DNA of 64,000 nucleotides from Setomelanomma holmii (GCA_010015745.1 ML978243.1:80883-144882), one strand, 5' to 3'. Counted from the first letter of the stretch, positions 10,577 through 21,479 are shown. A program made the numbers and translations. The notes: generated by a model from the sequence alone, not told the origin.

Positions 10577-12003
10577 GTCCCGTTTCTTGCTGATGCGGAA
10601 GTCTCTGTTGTCACGACGACGTGACAGGCGTATACGAGTAGGTAAGCAGCAAGCGCCGACGTTTGTTGCGGAGGTAAGAGACAGCAGATTGACCCTCTAC
10701 GGGTCACTCATTAGCCACAGTCGACCCGATGAGTCTTTCGATGCCGTCTCTCACCTTCACTTGCAGTGCCCCGCCCTGGGTCCTCAACGTGCGCGACCCA
10801 TCACAACCAAATTGCGATTACGTCAGTCCGGGGGACTTTTAACCTTCATCATCTGCCTTCGACATCAGTCATGAGCGATAATGCCTTGGGCCGTTGGCAA
10901 CTGATTGGTGATTGTGATCACACAGACACTTGGCATCAGCATCCTCGCCTACGTAGCAGTATTGCGACACGATTGAACGTTGAGTATGTTCGCGCTTCAG
11001 CCGCAAAACCAACCTATATCGTATTGTCCTCGCCAGCCGTGACGCTGCGATTTCGATAGCTTGCAATAAGCATACATCGACATTCTAGTTCAATCATAAT
11101 GATACCTTCCCTCACATGCACATGCGATCAGCATCGCAGTAGCAGCACATCTCAAACTCTTTCAATTCATACAGACTCCTCATACCTCCTCACGCGTTCT
11201 ATCTCCACTCCAGTCTACAAATCTCCAACCAGCCTCTTTCCTGCCCTCCATTCTCGATACCTACCACCTTCTTCTTCGTAAAGTCCCTTTGCGTGTCAAG
11301 TAACCATGTTAAGTACACTTTCCCGCAGGCTCTGTCCGTCGACACCACAGACTAACGTAGAAACCCATCCGTTTCTCAAAATCGCATGTCTGCGTATTCT
11401 CGTGCTGTTTGTGGCCACAACCGAGGTTTTCGATGATCTCTACACCTTTGCGACTTGGCCTTCAAGGCACCGTGTTCGCACAGAACGTCTTCACCATATC
11501 GGGGAAGTGCGAGGATGTAGACGTGACTGCGAACGTCGTCGTCAACGGACAGTGCCTACTTCATCATAACCTCAAGAGTGTGAAGTTCGTGTGCTATATC
11601 ATTCTCGCTAATCAGACTTGTTGGTAGAGCAGTTACTCAACTACACCTACAAAGACGATCATCTTCTTACTACAAGCAGTCATCACCATCGCAACGAAAG
11701 CAGATAAACACCTTCAACGGCAGCAATATCAACCTCAACTATCTCGATCCAACACCACCACCTTCTTCATCATCAAATCAAACCATCAACAACATCGCCA
11801 AAGTATATTCACCGTGACCACCCTATCAATCTCCCAAACACGCACATAAAGTATCATTCTAACACATCCTCCAGGCCCAAGTCAAAGCGGAATGTCCAGC
11901 GAAGAATATTACGCCTAGATACGAGCGATGATGGAGGAGCAGGAGACCCGGGCAATTAGCGGAGGAGAGAGAGCGGGCGAGGAGGAATGGGCGGTAAATG
12001 GGA
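10577..12003. other. Gene-poor stretch
   Basis: About 1.4 kb without a supported gene. It includes CA- and CT-rich segments (about 11640-11880). A short plus-strand frame at 11892-12062 opens MSSEEYYA, meets a TAG, then continues IRAMMEEQE to a stop; it could be a nonsense-mutated small gene, but is too short to call. Confidence 0.35.
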
Positions 12004-12330
12004 CTAGGGGATGGAGATTAATGTATGGGGCAAGGGGAGAGGGAAGAATGGAGAGAAGCTGAGATGGTTCGGGAGCGAATGGTGTTGAAATAGGGAGATA
12101 CGTGTGGCTGTTGTCAATGCTCTCATTACAGCTACTTCCATCTGCATCTTGTAATCTTCTCTCCAAAGTTGTGCAATGCCTACACTTGCGGTTGAGTATT
12201 TGCCTTTCTCTTGCACATGCCCGTTATGATCAAGGTCCTGATTGCTCGACCCGAATCTCTTGCCACAGCAGGGCTTTTCCTGCACGATTCTGTCACCACA
12301 TAAGTATGTGTGGAACCGGTATTCGCACAT
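12004..12330 (-). CDS. Small Cys-rich protein, copy 1 of a local family
   Basis: The frame runs from ATG 12330 to the stop at 12004 (108 residues). The N-terminus MCEYRFHTYLCGDRIVQEKP is followed by CCGKRF. The spacing of aromatic, His and CG[D/H] resembles the N-termini of the ORFs at 13168 (WDIHYIGCGH) and 14011 (YWIHRHTECGH), all on the same strand within 2 kb. The C-terminal 30 residues are low-complexity (Pro/Leu/Phe) and may be reached through a frameshift or unseen intron, so the true end is doubtful. The Cys/His pattern suggests a small metal-binding domain; no function is known. Confidence 0.45.
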   Translation of the reverse strand: MCEYRFHTYLCGDRIVQEKPCCGKRFGSSNQDLDHNGHVQEKGKYSTASVGIAQLWREDYKMQMEVAVMRALTTATRISLFQHHSLPNHLSFSPFFPLPLPHTLISIP

Positions 12331-12868
12331 TTGGTGGGCCCAGTTCAATTGTGATTGACGTGATGAATTTCAATTGGGCAAGGTTGAGAAGAATCGTGTC
12401 GTATTGAATCTATGAGGAAGAGCTATTTAAGTAGGCAGGCGTGAGCGCTCTGACTCTGAGGTTAAGCACTAGTCCCAATCAGGCAGATCGCGAGGAAAGA
12501 GAAAGGACGGAACCTGGGGCAAGCGCTCTCCCAGGCGGGTGCACACACCCCGACGGACAATGAATAAAAGCGCGTTAAACAGGAAGCAATCTTGTTGTTG
12601 TGAGGGCGAACCTAACAATGTGCATTTTGTTGTCTATCCAAATGCTACTCGTGAATACTTTCCTTTTGCTGACAAAAAGCCACAGCAGTGTATTTCAGAT
12701 CTGCCCGCACGAATACTCTGCATAAACATTTGGAAATTCGTCACAGCTAGACACTTATGACATATGCGATCTCAATCTACATTGCTCAAGACTTCACAAC
12801 AACTCCTTTGGTTTCCGTTTCCTGCCTTCGTAAATTTACCTCCTCCTTGCCCGAAATTCGTGCGCATA
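12331..12868. other. Intergenic, no gene seen
   Basis: Upstream flank of the first small Cys-rich ORF and downstream flank of the second; no coding frame supported. Confidence 0.35.
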
Positions 12869-13168
12869 TCATACCCATCTGCTCATGTCTTTCTCGCGCT
12901 CTCGCCTCTCCTTCTTTACCGCCTTCTTCTCCTCCTTCAATCGTTCGTTCGCTGCCTTGATGTCTTTCTTTATTCGTCTCTTCTCTTCTTCTACATTTTT
13001 CTTATCGACCTCTTTGCAAGTCGGACATTTCTCTTTTAACCATTGGCTTTCCCCCGATGCTGATGTCGTCTTGCATCGTCCTTTGTAAGGAACGGGACCC
13101 TTTGAACGTTCGCGCTCGCCAATTACATGGCCGCAACCAATGTAGTGGATGTCCCAGCAAATACACAT
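12869..13168 (-). CDS. Small Cys/His protein with charged coiled-coil tail, copy 2
   Basis: Runs from ATG 13168 to TGA 12869 (99 residues); the frame extends further upstream but has no ATG there. The N-terminus MCICWDIHYIGCGH, followed after a linker by KCPTCKE, gives a Cys/His arrangement able to hold zinc. Residues 55-99 are almost entirely Lys, Glu and Arg and should form a long charged helix. The same layout (Cys/His head, CPxC, Lys/Glu/Ala helix) is seen in the ORF at 13676-14011, so these are paralogues. No secretion signal is visible. The role is unknown; nucleic-acid or protein binding would fit the charge, but that is inference. Confidence 0.6.
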   Translation of the reverse strand: MCICWDIHYIGCGHVIGERERSKGPVPYKGRCKTTSASGESQWLKEKCPTCKEVDKKNVEEEKRRIKKDIKAANERLKEEKKAVKKERREREKDMSRWV

Positions 13169-13675
13169 GGTAGGCGGCGGGAGGTCGTCGAGGGTATCAA
13201 GGATGGTTGAGATGGCTGGAGCACGGAGTATGGATGTAGCGGGGTTTGGCTTGATGATGGTGTCTGTAGGATGATACACTGACGGCGAGGGTGTTGTCCG
13301 TGTTTATGAGCGTATACTTGCGCAGGTTCTATTGAGGAATAACAACTGTTTTCAAGTTAGGGATCTGGGCAGATTATATTTGGGTTTTGTTGGTTCTCCT
13401 GGAGAAGCACTGTGAGGGACAATGCATCCACAAAAGTGAACATTAAAGCATTGAAAGGGTGTTTCTTGTAAGTCACAATTCAGGCATACATGGTTAAGAA
13501 TATCACATTGCATTGTTCTTTAAGTCTTCCATACCTGTCACACGTCGTAAGTTTAGGTTGTAAATCGCATAGATTCAGCCACATAATACCGCCTAGATTG
13601 TTAGCTAATCACGATCTCCCCTGCTCTAGCAGGCGTTGTTTCCGCCAAGACCGCACCTAGGTCCTACTCAAGCCT
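13169..13675. other. Intergenic, no gene seen
   Basis: AT-richer spacer between paralogues 2 and 3, probably with the promoter of copy 2. Confidence 0.35.
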
Positions 13676-14011
13676 TCAAGCCCATCCCGACTGCTTCTCC
13701 TTCCGAATATTCTTCTTCGCCATATCTTTCGCCATCCGCTTCTCCGCACGTTGCGCGTTCTTTTCAGCCTTCTTCTCAGCCTTCCCGCCAAGGAAGTCGT
13801 CTTCGGCGCGTTGTAGCTCATCATCGTGCTCCTTCCGAGCCGCCTTGGCACATCTGGGGCATTCTTTGTTGTAACCCTTATCGAACACCTTGTCGTTCTC
13901 CGCGATATGGATCGCATTCGGAGACTTACGCTTGGAGTTGCAGCACTGCTACATGGTAACGGAATGGCCGCACTCGGTGTGGCGGTGGATCCAGTACTGG
14001 CAGGTGTGCAT
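13676..14011 (-). pseudogene. Small Cys/His protein, copy 3, with in-frame stop
   Basis: From ATG 14011 the frame reads MHTCQYWIHRHTECGHSVTM, then TAG at codon 21, then QCC and on to FDKGYNKECPRCAK and a long Lys/Ala/Glu helix ending at TGA 13676. Head, CPRC motif and tail have the same order as the ORF at 12869-13168. The single in-frame TAG, where CAG would read through, fits a C-to-T change of the RIP type. It could instead be removed by an intron I cannot place: a GTAAGT lies a few codons later, but after the stop. Called a pseudogene on balance; the rest of the frame is fully open. Confidence 0.55.
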
Positions 14012-14381
14012 CTTGGCTGACGTACGGCTCAGCTGGGGAGTTTGAAGAATTGTCGTGACGTTGTGTACAGGAATGGTGATGTGGTCGAGTTGGTGGTTAT
14101 TTGGGTTGAGAGTGGTGATGTTGGTGAGTGTTCTGGTGTTGCAGAGAAGGAGATTGGACTAATTAATAGAGGTTCTGATTATATACTTTGGTACAGCTTG
14201 TACGCTGTGAGCGACGTAAATACATTGTGAGTGAAATATACTACATCGACTAACTACAGTCATCCCCAACGAAGCAAGTATTGTGGATTGTGCCTGCAAT
14301 TGGAGAGCCGATCTTGGAACACATAGTGCTGTGTCCACTGTTACATCGCTTTGTTGTACAGTGCTAATTGTTTCTAATGTC

Positions 14382-14660
14382 TCATCCTAGTCGCCTCCGC
14401 CCTAGCCCTTGGAGCCAGACCTCATACTCTGGCCTCTCCCTTTCCTCCTTCAAATTCTGCTGCCTCTTTTTCTCCGCCTTGGCGGCTGCAGCTTCTTCTC
14501 TCTCCAGCTCCTCGAAGATAATGCCTGATATGACGAAGACCACAGCCACTAGGTAGAGCACCGCGTGCGCCATAAACTTTCTGTACAACCACCATCCGAC
14601 GGCGCGGCTGATAGCAAGAACATGTTGTACCCACGGGCTTTGCAGTATGTCTTCGTGCAT
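14382..14660 (-). CDS. One-pass membrane microprotein, 92 aa
   Basis: ATG 14660 to stop 14382. The first 30 residues (MHEDILQSPWVQHVLAISRA) are amphipathic, followed by a hydrophobic segment AHAVLYLVAVVFVISGIIF (about residues 31-49) long enough to cross a membrane. Next comes a highly charged helix (ELEREEAAAAKAEKKRQQ) and a basic end. This layout is seen in small organelle or ER membrane proteins; I recognise no named family. The clear segmentation argues for a real gene. An upstream in-frame extension to 14726 starts without an ATG and was not used. Confidence 0.5.
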   Translation of the reverse strand: MHEDILQSPWVQHVLAISRAVGWWLYRKFMAHAVLYLVAVVFVISGIIFEELEREEAAAAKAEKKRQQNLKEERERPEYEVWLQGLGRRRLG

Positions 14661-15607
14661 GACTGGAGAGCGAGAGATGGTTCGAGAGTGTGACGGTATA
14701 AATACCTTGTATACGGAACAGTACACAAGGTCGGCCTTTTTGTACCGTTACAGAGAGCCACGTACTGCAGCATACATCTGATCGATCGGCGGTCGTGCAA
14801 AGGATGTGAAAGGTGCTGATGCTGTCGTCGAAATAATGCGAGGAGCTTGTGATCCATGTTGATTGCGATCTCTGACTTACATCTGTTTACTGATGATGCT
14901 TTCTGGTTGCGAATTGATGCACGATAAGCTCAAGGCGTCTGTGAAAGGCTGACGTCTTCGCGCAGGGGCGAGAAACTTTCGACTCGTGCTATTTCTGGAT
15001 ATATCGAGGGTATCCGCGCTGAAGTATCACTCATGAAGACTGCAAGCTATATGGGTGCGATAAGAATGAAAGAAAGCCGTGCGTGTAGCTGAACTAAGCG
15101 ATGAGTGACTGGCATGACTGTAGAGCGGTCAAGAAATGCTTTTGTGGGTCAAGCGCTCATGAGGATGCACTGTGGCAGTTTCATGGTCGTATTTTCGTGC
15201 TTTCCTGATATGTGAGCTACCAAAAAGGTACAGTGTGCAGAATAGGCATAGTGGGCGTAGGATAGCATATATACTCGTCACATTTAACCGTTGAGCTCTT
15301 GTTGATCATCATTGACACGGGCAAGAACCACGCTAAAGCAATGATGACTCAACGATACCTGCCATTCACTTCGAGCTATTCTTTTGGAACCCTACGCTGC
15401 ATGGTGTGAATGAACTGTACGCGTGCCGAGCACGAGCAAATCCTAACTGCTGATTGACAAGCTTTGTACCTTTCCAATATTTTGAGCCCGCTTTCATCCT
15501 TGACTTGCAGTCCAGTTCCATAACTTCCATAACTTACATCACTCCAGCCAGTCTTTCACCCAGGTACTCTCACTATTGCTCTAATTCAGCGCAGATCGCC
15601 TGTATCA
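14661..15607. other. Gene-poor stretch
   Basis: Nearly 1 kb with no coding frame. It lies upstream of the hAT relic and may contain the rest of that element in unrecognisable form. Confidence 0.4.
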
Positions 15608-16021
15608 GGCAATATAGATGAGGCAATCGATGCGCTTGTTAGCCAGGAAAGCGCCTACAACGAGCTACGTGACGAGTACGATAGTTGGCGCAAGTACGAG
15701 CCAAAGTGGACACGGCAGCAGTTTAAAGGTAGTAATAGCGTTATCAGCTATTAGCTCTTTTTGGCGCCTAAATACCCAAACCTCAGCCGCCTCGCAATTA
15801 ATATACTCACTATCCTAGCGTCAAGCTGCGACTGCGAGCGCATGTTTAGCGAACTTGGCAACCTATCAGAACTACGACGACGCAAGATTAGGCCTCAATT
15901 ACTTGCTGTACTTTAGCTTATACAATCGTGGGTGAGAGCTAGAGTAGTGTTGCCCACTGAGCGCGAGACAGAAGCTTGTTCTGACAAAGAGATAGCAGAA
16001 ACTTTCAATATATGCAACTAG
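15608..16021 (+). pseudogene. hAT transposase C-terminal (dimerisation) domain relic
   Basis: A 138-codon frame, broken by TAG in SY*LFLAPKYPNL and in LLAVL*LIQSW, gives the hallmark hAT C-terminal block: WLFLAPKYPNLSRLA-like, then ILASSCDCERMFSELGNL and RRRKIRPQLLAVL. This region forms the dimer interface in hAT (Restless/Tfo-like) transposases. The catalytic N-terminal part is missing and terminal repeats could not be identified, so only a fossil fragment remains. Both internal stops are TAG, as expected when CAG or TGG mutate by RIP. Confidence 0.82.
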
Positions 16022-16487
16022 GATCACTCCCCACTGTGATTGCTATACAAAATAATCTTGAGAGCACACAAATTTATCAATCTTCAATCAACTTGCAATC
16101 AAATAGCTCTCTCGCTGTCTAACAATTGAATCAAACAATCCGCTCGCTTAGAGCGATGCAATTAAATCAATTCTATGCCTTATATTTGATTGATTTGATT
16201 GTTGGAATGTCTGGTAGGCAGTGCAGAAGTGATTGTGGAAGAGAAGTGAAGGGAAGCTCTGGCTCCATGGTACGTTCTCGCAAAACACACTGTGCACGCT
16301 GTAAAATGGGCAAGAGCAAACAGAGGTGAAGGTGACGTCAATGTTACAGATTACAAATCCTGGTCGCAGGACATATAGAGGGAGGAAGGCTGAGGTAGAT
16401 CCTGGGACAACCGTCGGTGGCTGGGTTGCACCTCGCATGCCGCATCTGGGATCTACAGATGGAGGAAGCATGGTCATCTTTTGGCAA
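16022..16487. other. AT-rich flank, no gene seen
   Basis: AT-rich sequence with repeated caatcaa/ttgattg words on both strands at about 16090-16200, perhaps the end of the hAT element. No coding frame supported. Confidence 0.3.
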
Positions 16488-17337
16488 TCACTGTGTCTTC
16501 GATGTGATTAAGGCATCATTACGAAGACCCATTATCAACACACCTTCATTCCAGCCACCCTGCCACTGCAAAACAGGCGTCTGTGAGGACCTCCAGGGGA
16601 TCAGAACCGGCTCGCAGTGAGTATAGACAGCAATCACGACTTGCAGAATGCATGGAGCTTTCCGCAGATCACCGATGCGCCAGCCATACAGGCCTGCTTG
16701 ACTATGCGTAACGATGTGCGCCACACCAATTTTATCAAGTAGCGCGGTATACACATGCGCATTTTGCGCCTCCGAAATCATAGTGTCGGTTTGGAATTGC
16801 GCTTGCGCGGCATAGAACGCATCAAAGATCGGGTCGCCGACTCTACCCGTTCCTGGCCACTGAGTATGCAGCTTTGCTTGTGACCACTATCCTTGATTCT
16901 CCGTATCAATGAAGGGGCTCTCGACCGCGCTGGTGCTGAAAGCATACATTGACCCAATGGATGGGTTCCAGGCGGAGCGGCCGCGCATTGGCTGGTCGCT
17001 GATACACAATGTACCCGGCATCGAGGAAGAATGAAGCCCATCCTGGACGACCATCCGGTGTTTCTAGCCAGGTGTTGCCTGTTTGTCCTGCTCCATGGAT
17101 GAAGATGATTGGCACGTGCTATGTCATGGCTAGTGGTGTCAGCTTCTCGACGTAGATCCGACCGACCATGTACTGAGAAGTCACGTTTCCAATCTAACGA
17201 TATTAATGCCTGTGTTGGGTAGAGACCTGTGCGCCAACAGTAATGTTCTTATATTGCCCGCCGATGTAGAAGAAGTCCCGTCGTGGCTTATCACTTTCCG
17301 CATTGACGAAAGTGACTGCAAGCAGCATTTGAAGCAT
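16488..17337 (-). pseudogene. Decayed secreted alpha/beta hydrolase
   Basis: From ATG 17337 a short signal-peptide-like start (MLQMLLAVTFVNA) leads into SDKPRRDFFYIGGQYKNI. After a probable intron come YMVGRIYVEKLTPLAMT, a TAG stop, HVPIIFIHGAGQTG (the HG oxyanion-hole region of alpha/beta hydrolases) and PGWASFFLDAGYIVY. There the frame shifts, continuing SDQPMRGRSAW, then TENQG, a second TAG, WSQAKLHTQWPGTGRVGDP, and finally ALLDKIGVAHIVTHSQAGL, which holds the nucleophile-elbow position (HSQAG). Two nonsense codons and at least one frameshift break a single consistent homology run, so the gene is dead. The first TAG reads as CAG in the expected protein. The C-terminal part after about 16620 is unrecognisable. 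Confidence 0.72.
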
Positions 17338-17790
17338 TTTCAGCAGAATGAGTCCGAGTCGCGGCGACACATTCGTCTGGGTCAATCTTGGAGAAGGCAG
17401 GAGGGGGGAAAGGTGCATGAGGCGGACGCACCGGAAAAAGCAAACTGCTTGTGCCGCCCACTTCTCCTCAACCTCTCGAAAGCCACAAACAGTCGATTCC
17501 ATTGTGATGCTGCAAATGTCTCTAACAACTTTGTTGATCAATTCTTCATCGGTACAAGGGTGTATTCCGCTATCAGGCTTGGCGCACGTCTGAGCTCAAC
17601 GCGAAAATGACGTGTAGTCACTTTCTCTTCCTTACACACATGCAAAACTTCAGCGAATCCAGATAATCGATCATATACATAGCCTCGCGTGATCATTGCC
17701 TATTCGAATCAGAACAGCGATGGGTTGAACCAGATACGGCCAAGACGCGCCCAAGGAAGACGCGTGCTGCGAGGTATAGCTTGAGGCTAT

Positions 17791-18932
17791 CTAATACGTT
17801 GCAGGCTGGATGCTCAGTCGACCGCCATCTGTAAGCAGCACATTACCATTGACATAGCCTCCAGCACGGCTTGCCAGAAACAGGATCGCGCCCGCCATGT
17901 CCTTTACGTCTCCGGCTCTTTCTGCGGGTATGAAATCCTCGGAAAACTTTTCGTATGCTCCGTCCTTGACGAGTAGGTCACCCATCTCGCTTGGATACAC
18001 TTTACCTGGTCAGCAACTACACGTCTCGAGAGGGGCGGAAACGGAGCAAAACTTACATCCTGGCGCTATAACGTTTGCTCGAATACCATATGGCACGAGC
18101 TTCGTCGCGAATTGCTTCGTGATATGAACAGTTGCGGCTTTGGAACCACTGTATGGGAAGCCGGCCATTGGCATTCGGTTGAACGCCCCGGCACTGACTA
18201 CCGACACGAACTGCGACTTCTGCTCGACATTGCCAGCTTTGTTGCCTTTATCAAGCAACTCGACTTTGGAACCACTGTATGGGAAGCCGGCCATTGGCAT
18301 TCGGTTGAACGCCCCGGCACTGACTACCGACACGAACTGCGACTTCTGCTCGACATTGCCAGCTTTGTTGCCTTTATCAAGCAACTCGAGAAAGGCGACC
18401 ATCGTCAGAAACACAGCTGTGGTGTTGACAGCGTACGTTCGGTTGTATTCATCGACATCCCAATCGTTAAGATAGTCCCGAAACTCTATGAGCGATGCGT
18501 CTTTCTTCAGTCTCAGTAACGTTGGTCCAGTAATAACAGACTTTGCTATCACAAGATTGACATAGCCAGACCTTTCGCTGACAATCTGGGCCGCAGCTGC
18601 AAGATCGGACTCGATCGTTACGTCGGCTCGGATGGTGCGAATGTTGCCGTGCTTCTGCAAAACGTATGTTAAGCAAACTGGCTAGTCAGCGAGAGAGATT
18701 ATGGACACATACCGCCGTACTCGCAGCCTTCTCTAAGACCTCCTGTCGTCTTCCGAGGATGTACACGATGGCGCCATTGGCTTCGAGGGCCTGCGCCAGC
18801 ATCAAGCCAATTCCTGGAAATGTGTTAGTCTACTGACTGATGGGGTGCTACTGGCTTGCCTGTTCCTCCATCGGTTATGACAGCGACGAGACCATTGACG
18901 CCGAAAAGGCTGGCGGGATTGAGGTCAGACAT
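17791..18932 (-). CDS. Short-chain dehydrogenase/reductase with duplicated catalytic segment
   Basis: NAD(P)-dependent classical SDR. Exons: 18860-18932, 18713-18813, 18057-18654 and 17791-17999 (or to 18005 with the nearer CAG acceptor; both keep frame), giving about 326 residues. The first intron uses a GC donor (ACAG/GCAAGC). Cofactor motif DGGTGIGLML spans intron 1; the catalytic part VVSAGAFNRMPMAGFPYSGSK carries the Ser and YxxxK residues; C-terminal DGGRLS. A 42-residue block ending in YSGSK occurs twice in tandem because of an exact 126-bp DNA repeat; without it the protein would be about 284 residues, normal for the family. Two YxxxK motifs in one Rossmann fold are unlikely to be neutral, so the enzyme may be impaired. 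Substrate unknown. Confidence 0.85.
18138..18389. repeat. Exact tandem duplication, 2 x 126 bp, inside the SDR gene
   Basis: Copy 1 is 18138-18263 and copy 2 is 18264-18389; I found no mismatch. The unit is 42 codons, so frame is preserved. It lies entirely within the third exon and includes the catalytic Ser and YSGSK codons. Zero divergence means a very recent event, or an assembly artefact. Confidence 0.95.
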
Positions 18933-19822
18933 GTTCTAAATGTGATGGTGCTTTGTGCTGCTTCCAAAAACGGTCCTTCCTAACCAACTTATACGATTGA
19001 GAAGATGATCTTACTTTGTAAAATTGACGCTCGATCACATCTTCTGACCTAACGATAAAGTCGATGTTTAGGACACTGTTGTCCATTATGTCCGCTCCTC
19101 GCGCTGACGTGATTATGCCCAGCAGCCGCACTGAGTAATGCAATAAGCTCGTGCGATCACTTCCCGCACCTCTCGACGTACCCAAGCAGCATGTTGAGTT
19201 TCACATCGCGAAAAGGCCTCGTGAAGTCTTCTGGCTATCTTCTTAGTGCTCTTCGATGTACGATAACTGACCACGAAAGTAAGCGAGCTCGTACAGCATG
19301 CTGTGGGATCAGTTTCTTGATGACAGGCTTAGCATAGACTGCGCAGCAATGATCGCACAATCTGGTGGCAGGTTGTACGACATCGTACGATCTCCCTTCT
19401 GAAAGTAGGCAGAGCATTATATTTGACAACTCTGCGGTGCCTCATGCCCATGTCTACACCAAGCTCTCTGAAGACGTTCAACACATCGGGGTTACGCGCG
19501 AGTTGCGAGTATGGTTGCATCTTGCGGAGCTGAGGTCAAGCACATCCCGATTTGGCCACGGGCGGGGCAGCTGCTGACTTCCGACCGTTCCTCACGACCG
19601 CCGCGTTGTCGGGGCGTTTATCCTGATCTTTGCAGTTGCAACCGTCCCAGACGGTTCTGAATAGTCGTTTGTATATCGGTACCGTGAATGTAGTGCTACA
19701 TCGCACCGGCAAACTGGCGACTCGGCGCCTCTCCACAAATCGCTTGCCTGGCCGAACAGGCAACAGCACCAGATTTAAGTCTCGTATCACATACTAGACA
19801 GCTTCGACTGTCCTCACTCAAC
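18933..19822. other. Intergenic, no gene seen
   Basis: About 890 bp between divergent SDR and F-box-like genes; expected to hold both promoters. The frames at 19235-19790 show no domain. Confidence 0.4.
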
Positions 19823-20939
19823 ATGTCTGCAACTTCAATAGAAAAGCTTCCCGTGGAGCTTCTACAACCTATTTTCTTCGCATCCGGTTACAACACTGCT
19901 CTTCTTCTCGCTTCGCCCCGCATCAGCGTAAGGCTGTCGAGCGAATATGTTTATGGACCGGTCTGCGATTACCACCTCACAAATGTTTCGAATGACCGTG
20001 CTCGCCAGCTCGAGTCCCAGACGCTCATCTTCGCAAGCAGATGGATGACTTGGTCGTACTTCAAGTCATGGATCATGAGAGCCTTCGCATCAAAAGGATG
20101 CTTGTGCGGCATGACCCCAGATGAAGGTTGTTTCGATGCTCAATGGCCGCCGAACTTCGAAGATGGTACGCAAATGGTCTTTTCTAGGAGTCACCTGCCA
20201 CGTCTGGCATTTGTCAAAGCACGCATCCCAAGGAAACTGTTACAGGGGTCGTGGACGTCGGACAAAGTCCAGTTCCTACGATTTCTACTCTGGCTCACGA
20301 GCATGACAATCGACTGGCGCAAAGCTGAGGTCCGCGAGGCTGCAATCAATGGACGGCACCAAGCAATTCTTGAGCATAATCTCGAAGCCGTCGAGCTTTT
20401 CAACCACAATCGCCGCCTCGGCAAAGTCGCTAGTCTCTCTACGGTCCGTTTCGCCGTGATTGAAGGTGACTGCAATAGATCTATAGTCTACGACGCGATG
20501 TACACCGCTCAAATGTGGGGATCCGGCATTTCCTGGGAATGCGCCGAGCTCGACCAATGGTGCGAAGGGCGCACGAAGACTGGCGACCCCAAAGGTCTAT
20601 GGCTCAAAACGAAATTGGTAGAATTGCGGGCACCATCGAGAGTCGGGAACATCTATCAAGACGAAGGTCTGGGCTACAGATGCTTGCCTGGCGGCGAGCT
20701 TGATCAATGTGCGGGGGATTATGAGGGTGGAGCCGACGACCGACTCGTTGTGAAGCAGCACAAATGGCACCAGGTCAGTTACGTTTATTCTTTCTTGCGA
20801 TGGTCGTTTTGCCAGTGAATTTGACGAGCCTCCGGATCGCGTCTGGAACCTCACGCCACGTCAGCCATGCCCAAAGGCAGTCACGCTCATGTACACCCGA
20901 GGCGGAGAAGGATACTTATACGGTCGTAAAAACCAATGA
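19823..20939 (+). CDS. F-box-like protein
   Basis: Exon 1 runs from ATG 19823 to 20773 (317 codons). It opens with an F-box-type sequence, SIEKLPVELLQPIF, then LLLASPRISVRLSSEYVY, as in the fungal F-box-like expansions. The rest is family-typical but without catalytic motifs. F-box proteins present substrates to SCF ubiquitin ligases through Skp1. A GTCAG donor follows; the best in-frame continuation is 20829-20939 (PPDRVWNLTPRQPCP... to TGA), spliced at a GACGAG acceptor. The more obvious TTTTGCCAG acceptor leads straight into a stop. A further exon around 21020-21081 is possible. The N-terminal part is secure, the 3' end is not. Confidence 0.65.
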
Positions 20940-21479
20940 CAAGTGAGGGTTACGTCAGAGTAAGTTATATTCGACTGTATCTTGAACATACTTCTGACTA
21001 GGCTAGTGACTCTACTTTCCAGATCTCTCCTACAGAATGGAGACTTACAGACAGTACCCTTTGATCATCTTGGGCAGGACGTGAAGTCCAAACGGCTCGC
21101 CTCAGAAAAATTGGAATGGTCCATCACATGCTGAGACATTCCAAGGAGGTTATACTAAGCATCAATGCTGCCTATATGCACGGGGTTACACACGACCTGA
21201 GATGTGAGAGTTACTGCAGGGTTTGGACGATCATCAATATCGCGGACGTTCCTACGCAATTCACATTGCTGGTTCCAGCTTCCCCCGAAGGACAGTTTTA
21301 TTGCTGCTAGTGCCTACTTCCAAGAAACGGTCACCCCGCCCCCTGATCGATATGCGGCCCTGGGACGCTGTTGTATACATTATTATAGCATGTGCCAACG
21401 AACAGCCGCATTTCCCAAGGGAGGCTCGCAAACTCTTTCCTTCATCACGACGCTTCCTTGTCTGCTACGCGGCTGCTGA

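Noticed and set aside
11892..12062. Plus-strand small gene MSSEEYYA (stop) IRAMMEEQE
   Set aside because: Only 57 codons with a stop at codon 9; too little support to separate from chance.
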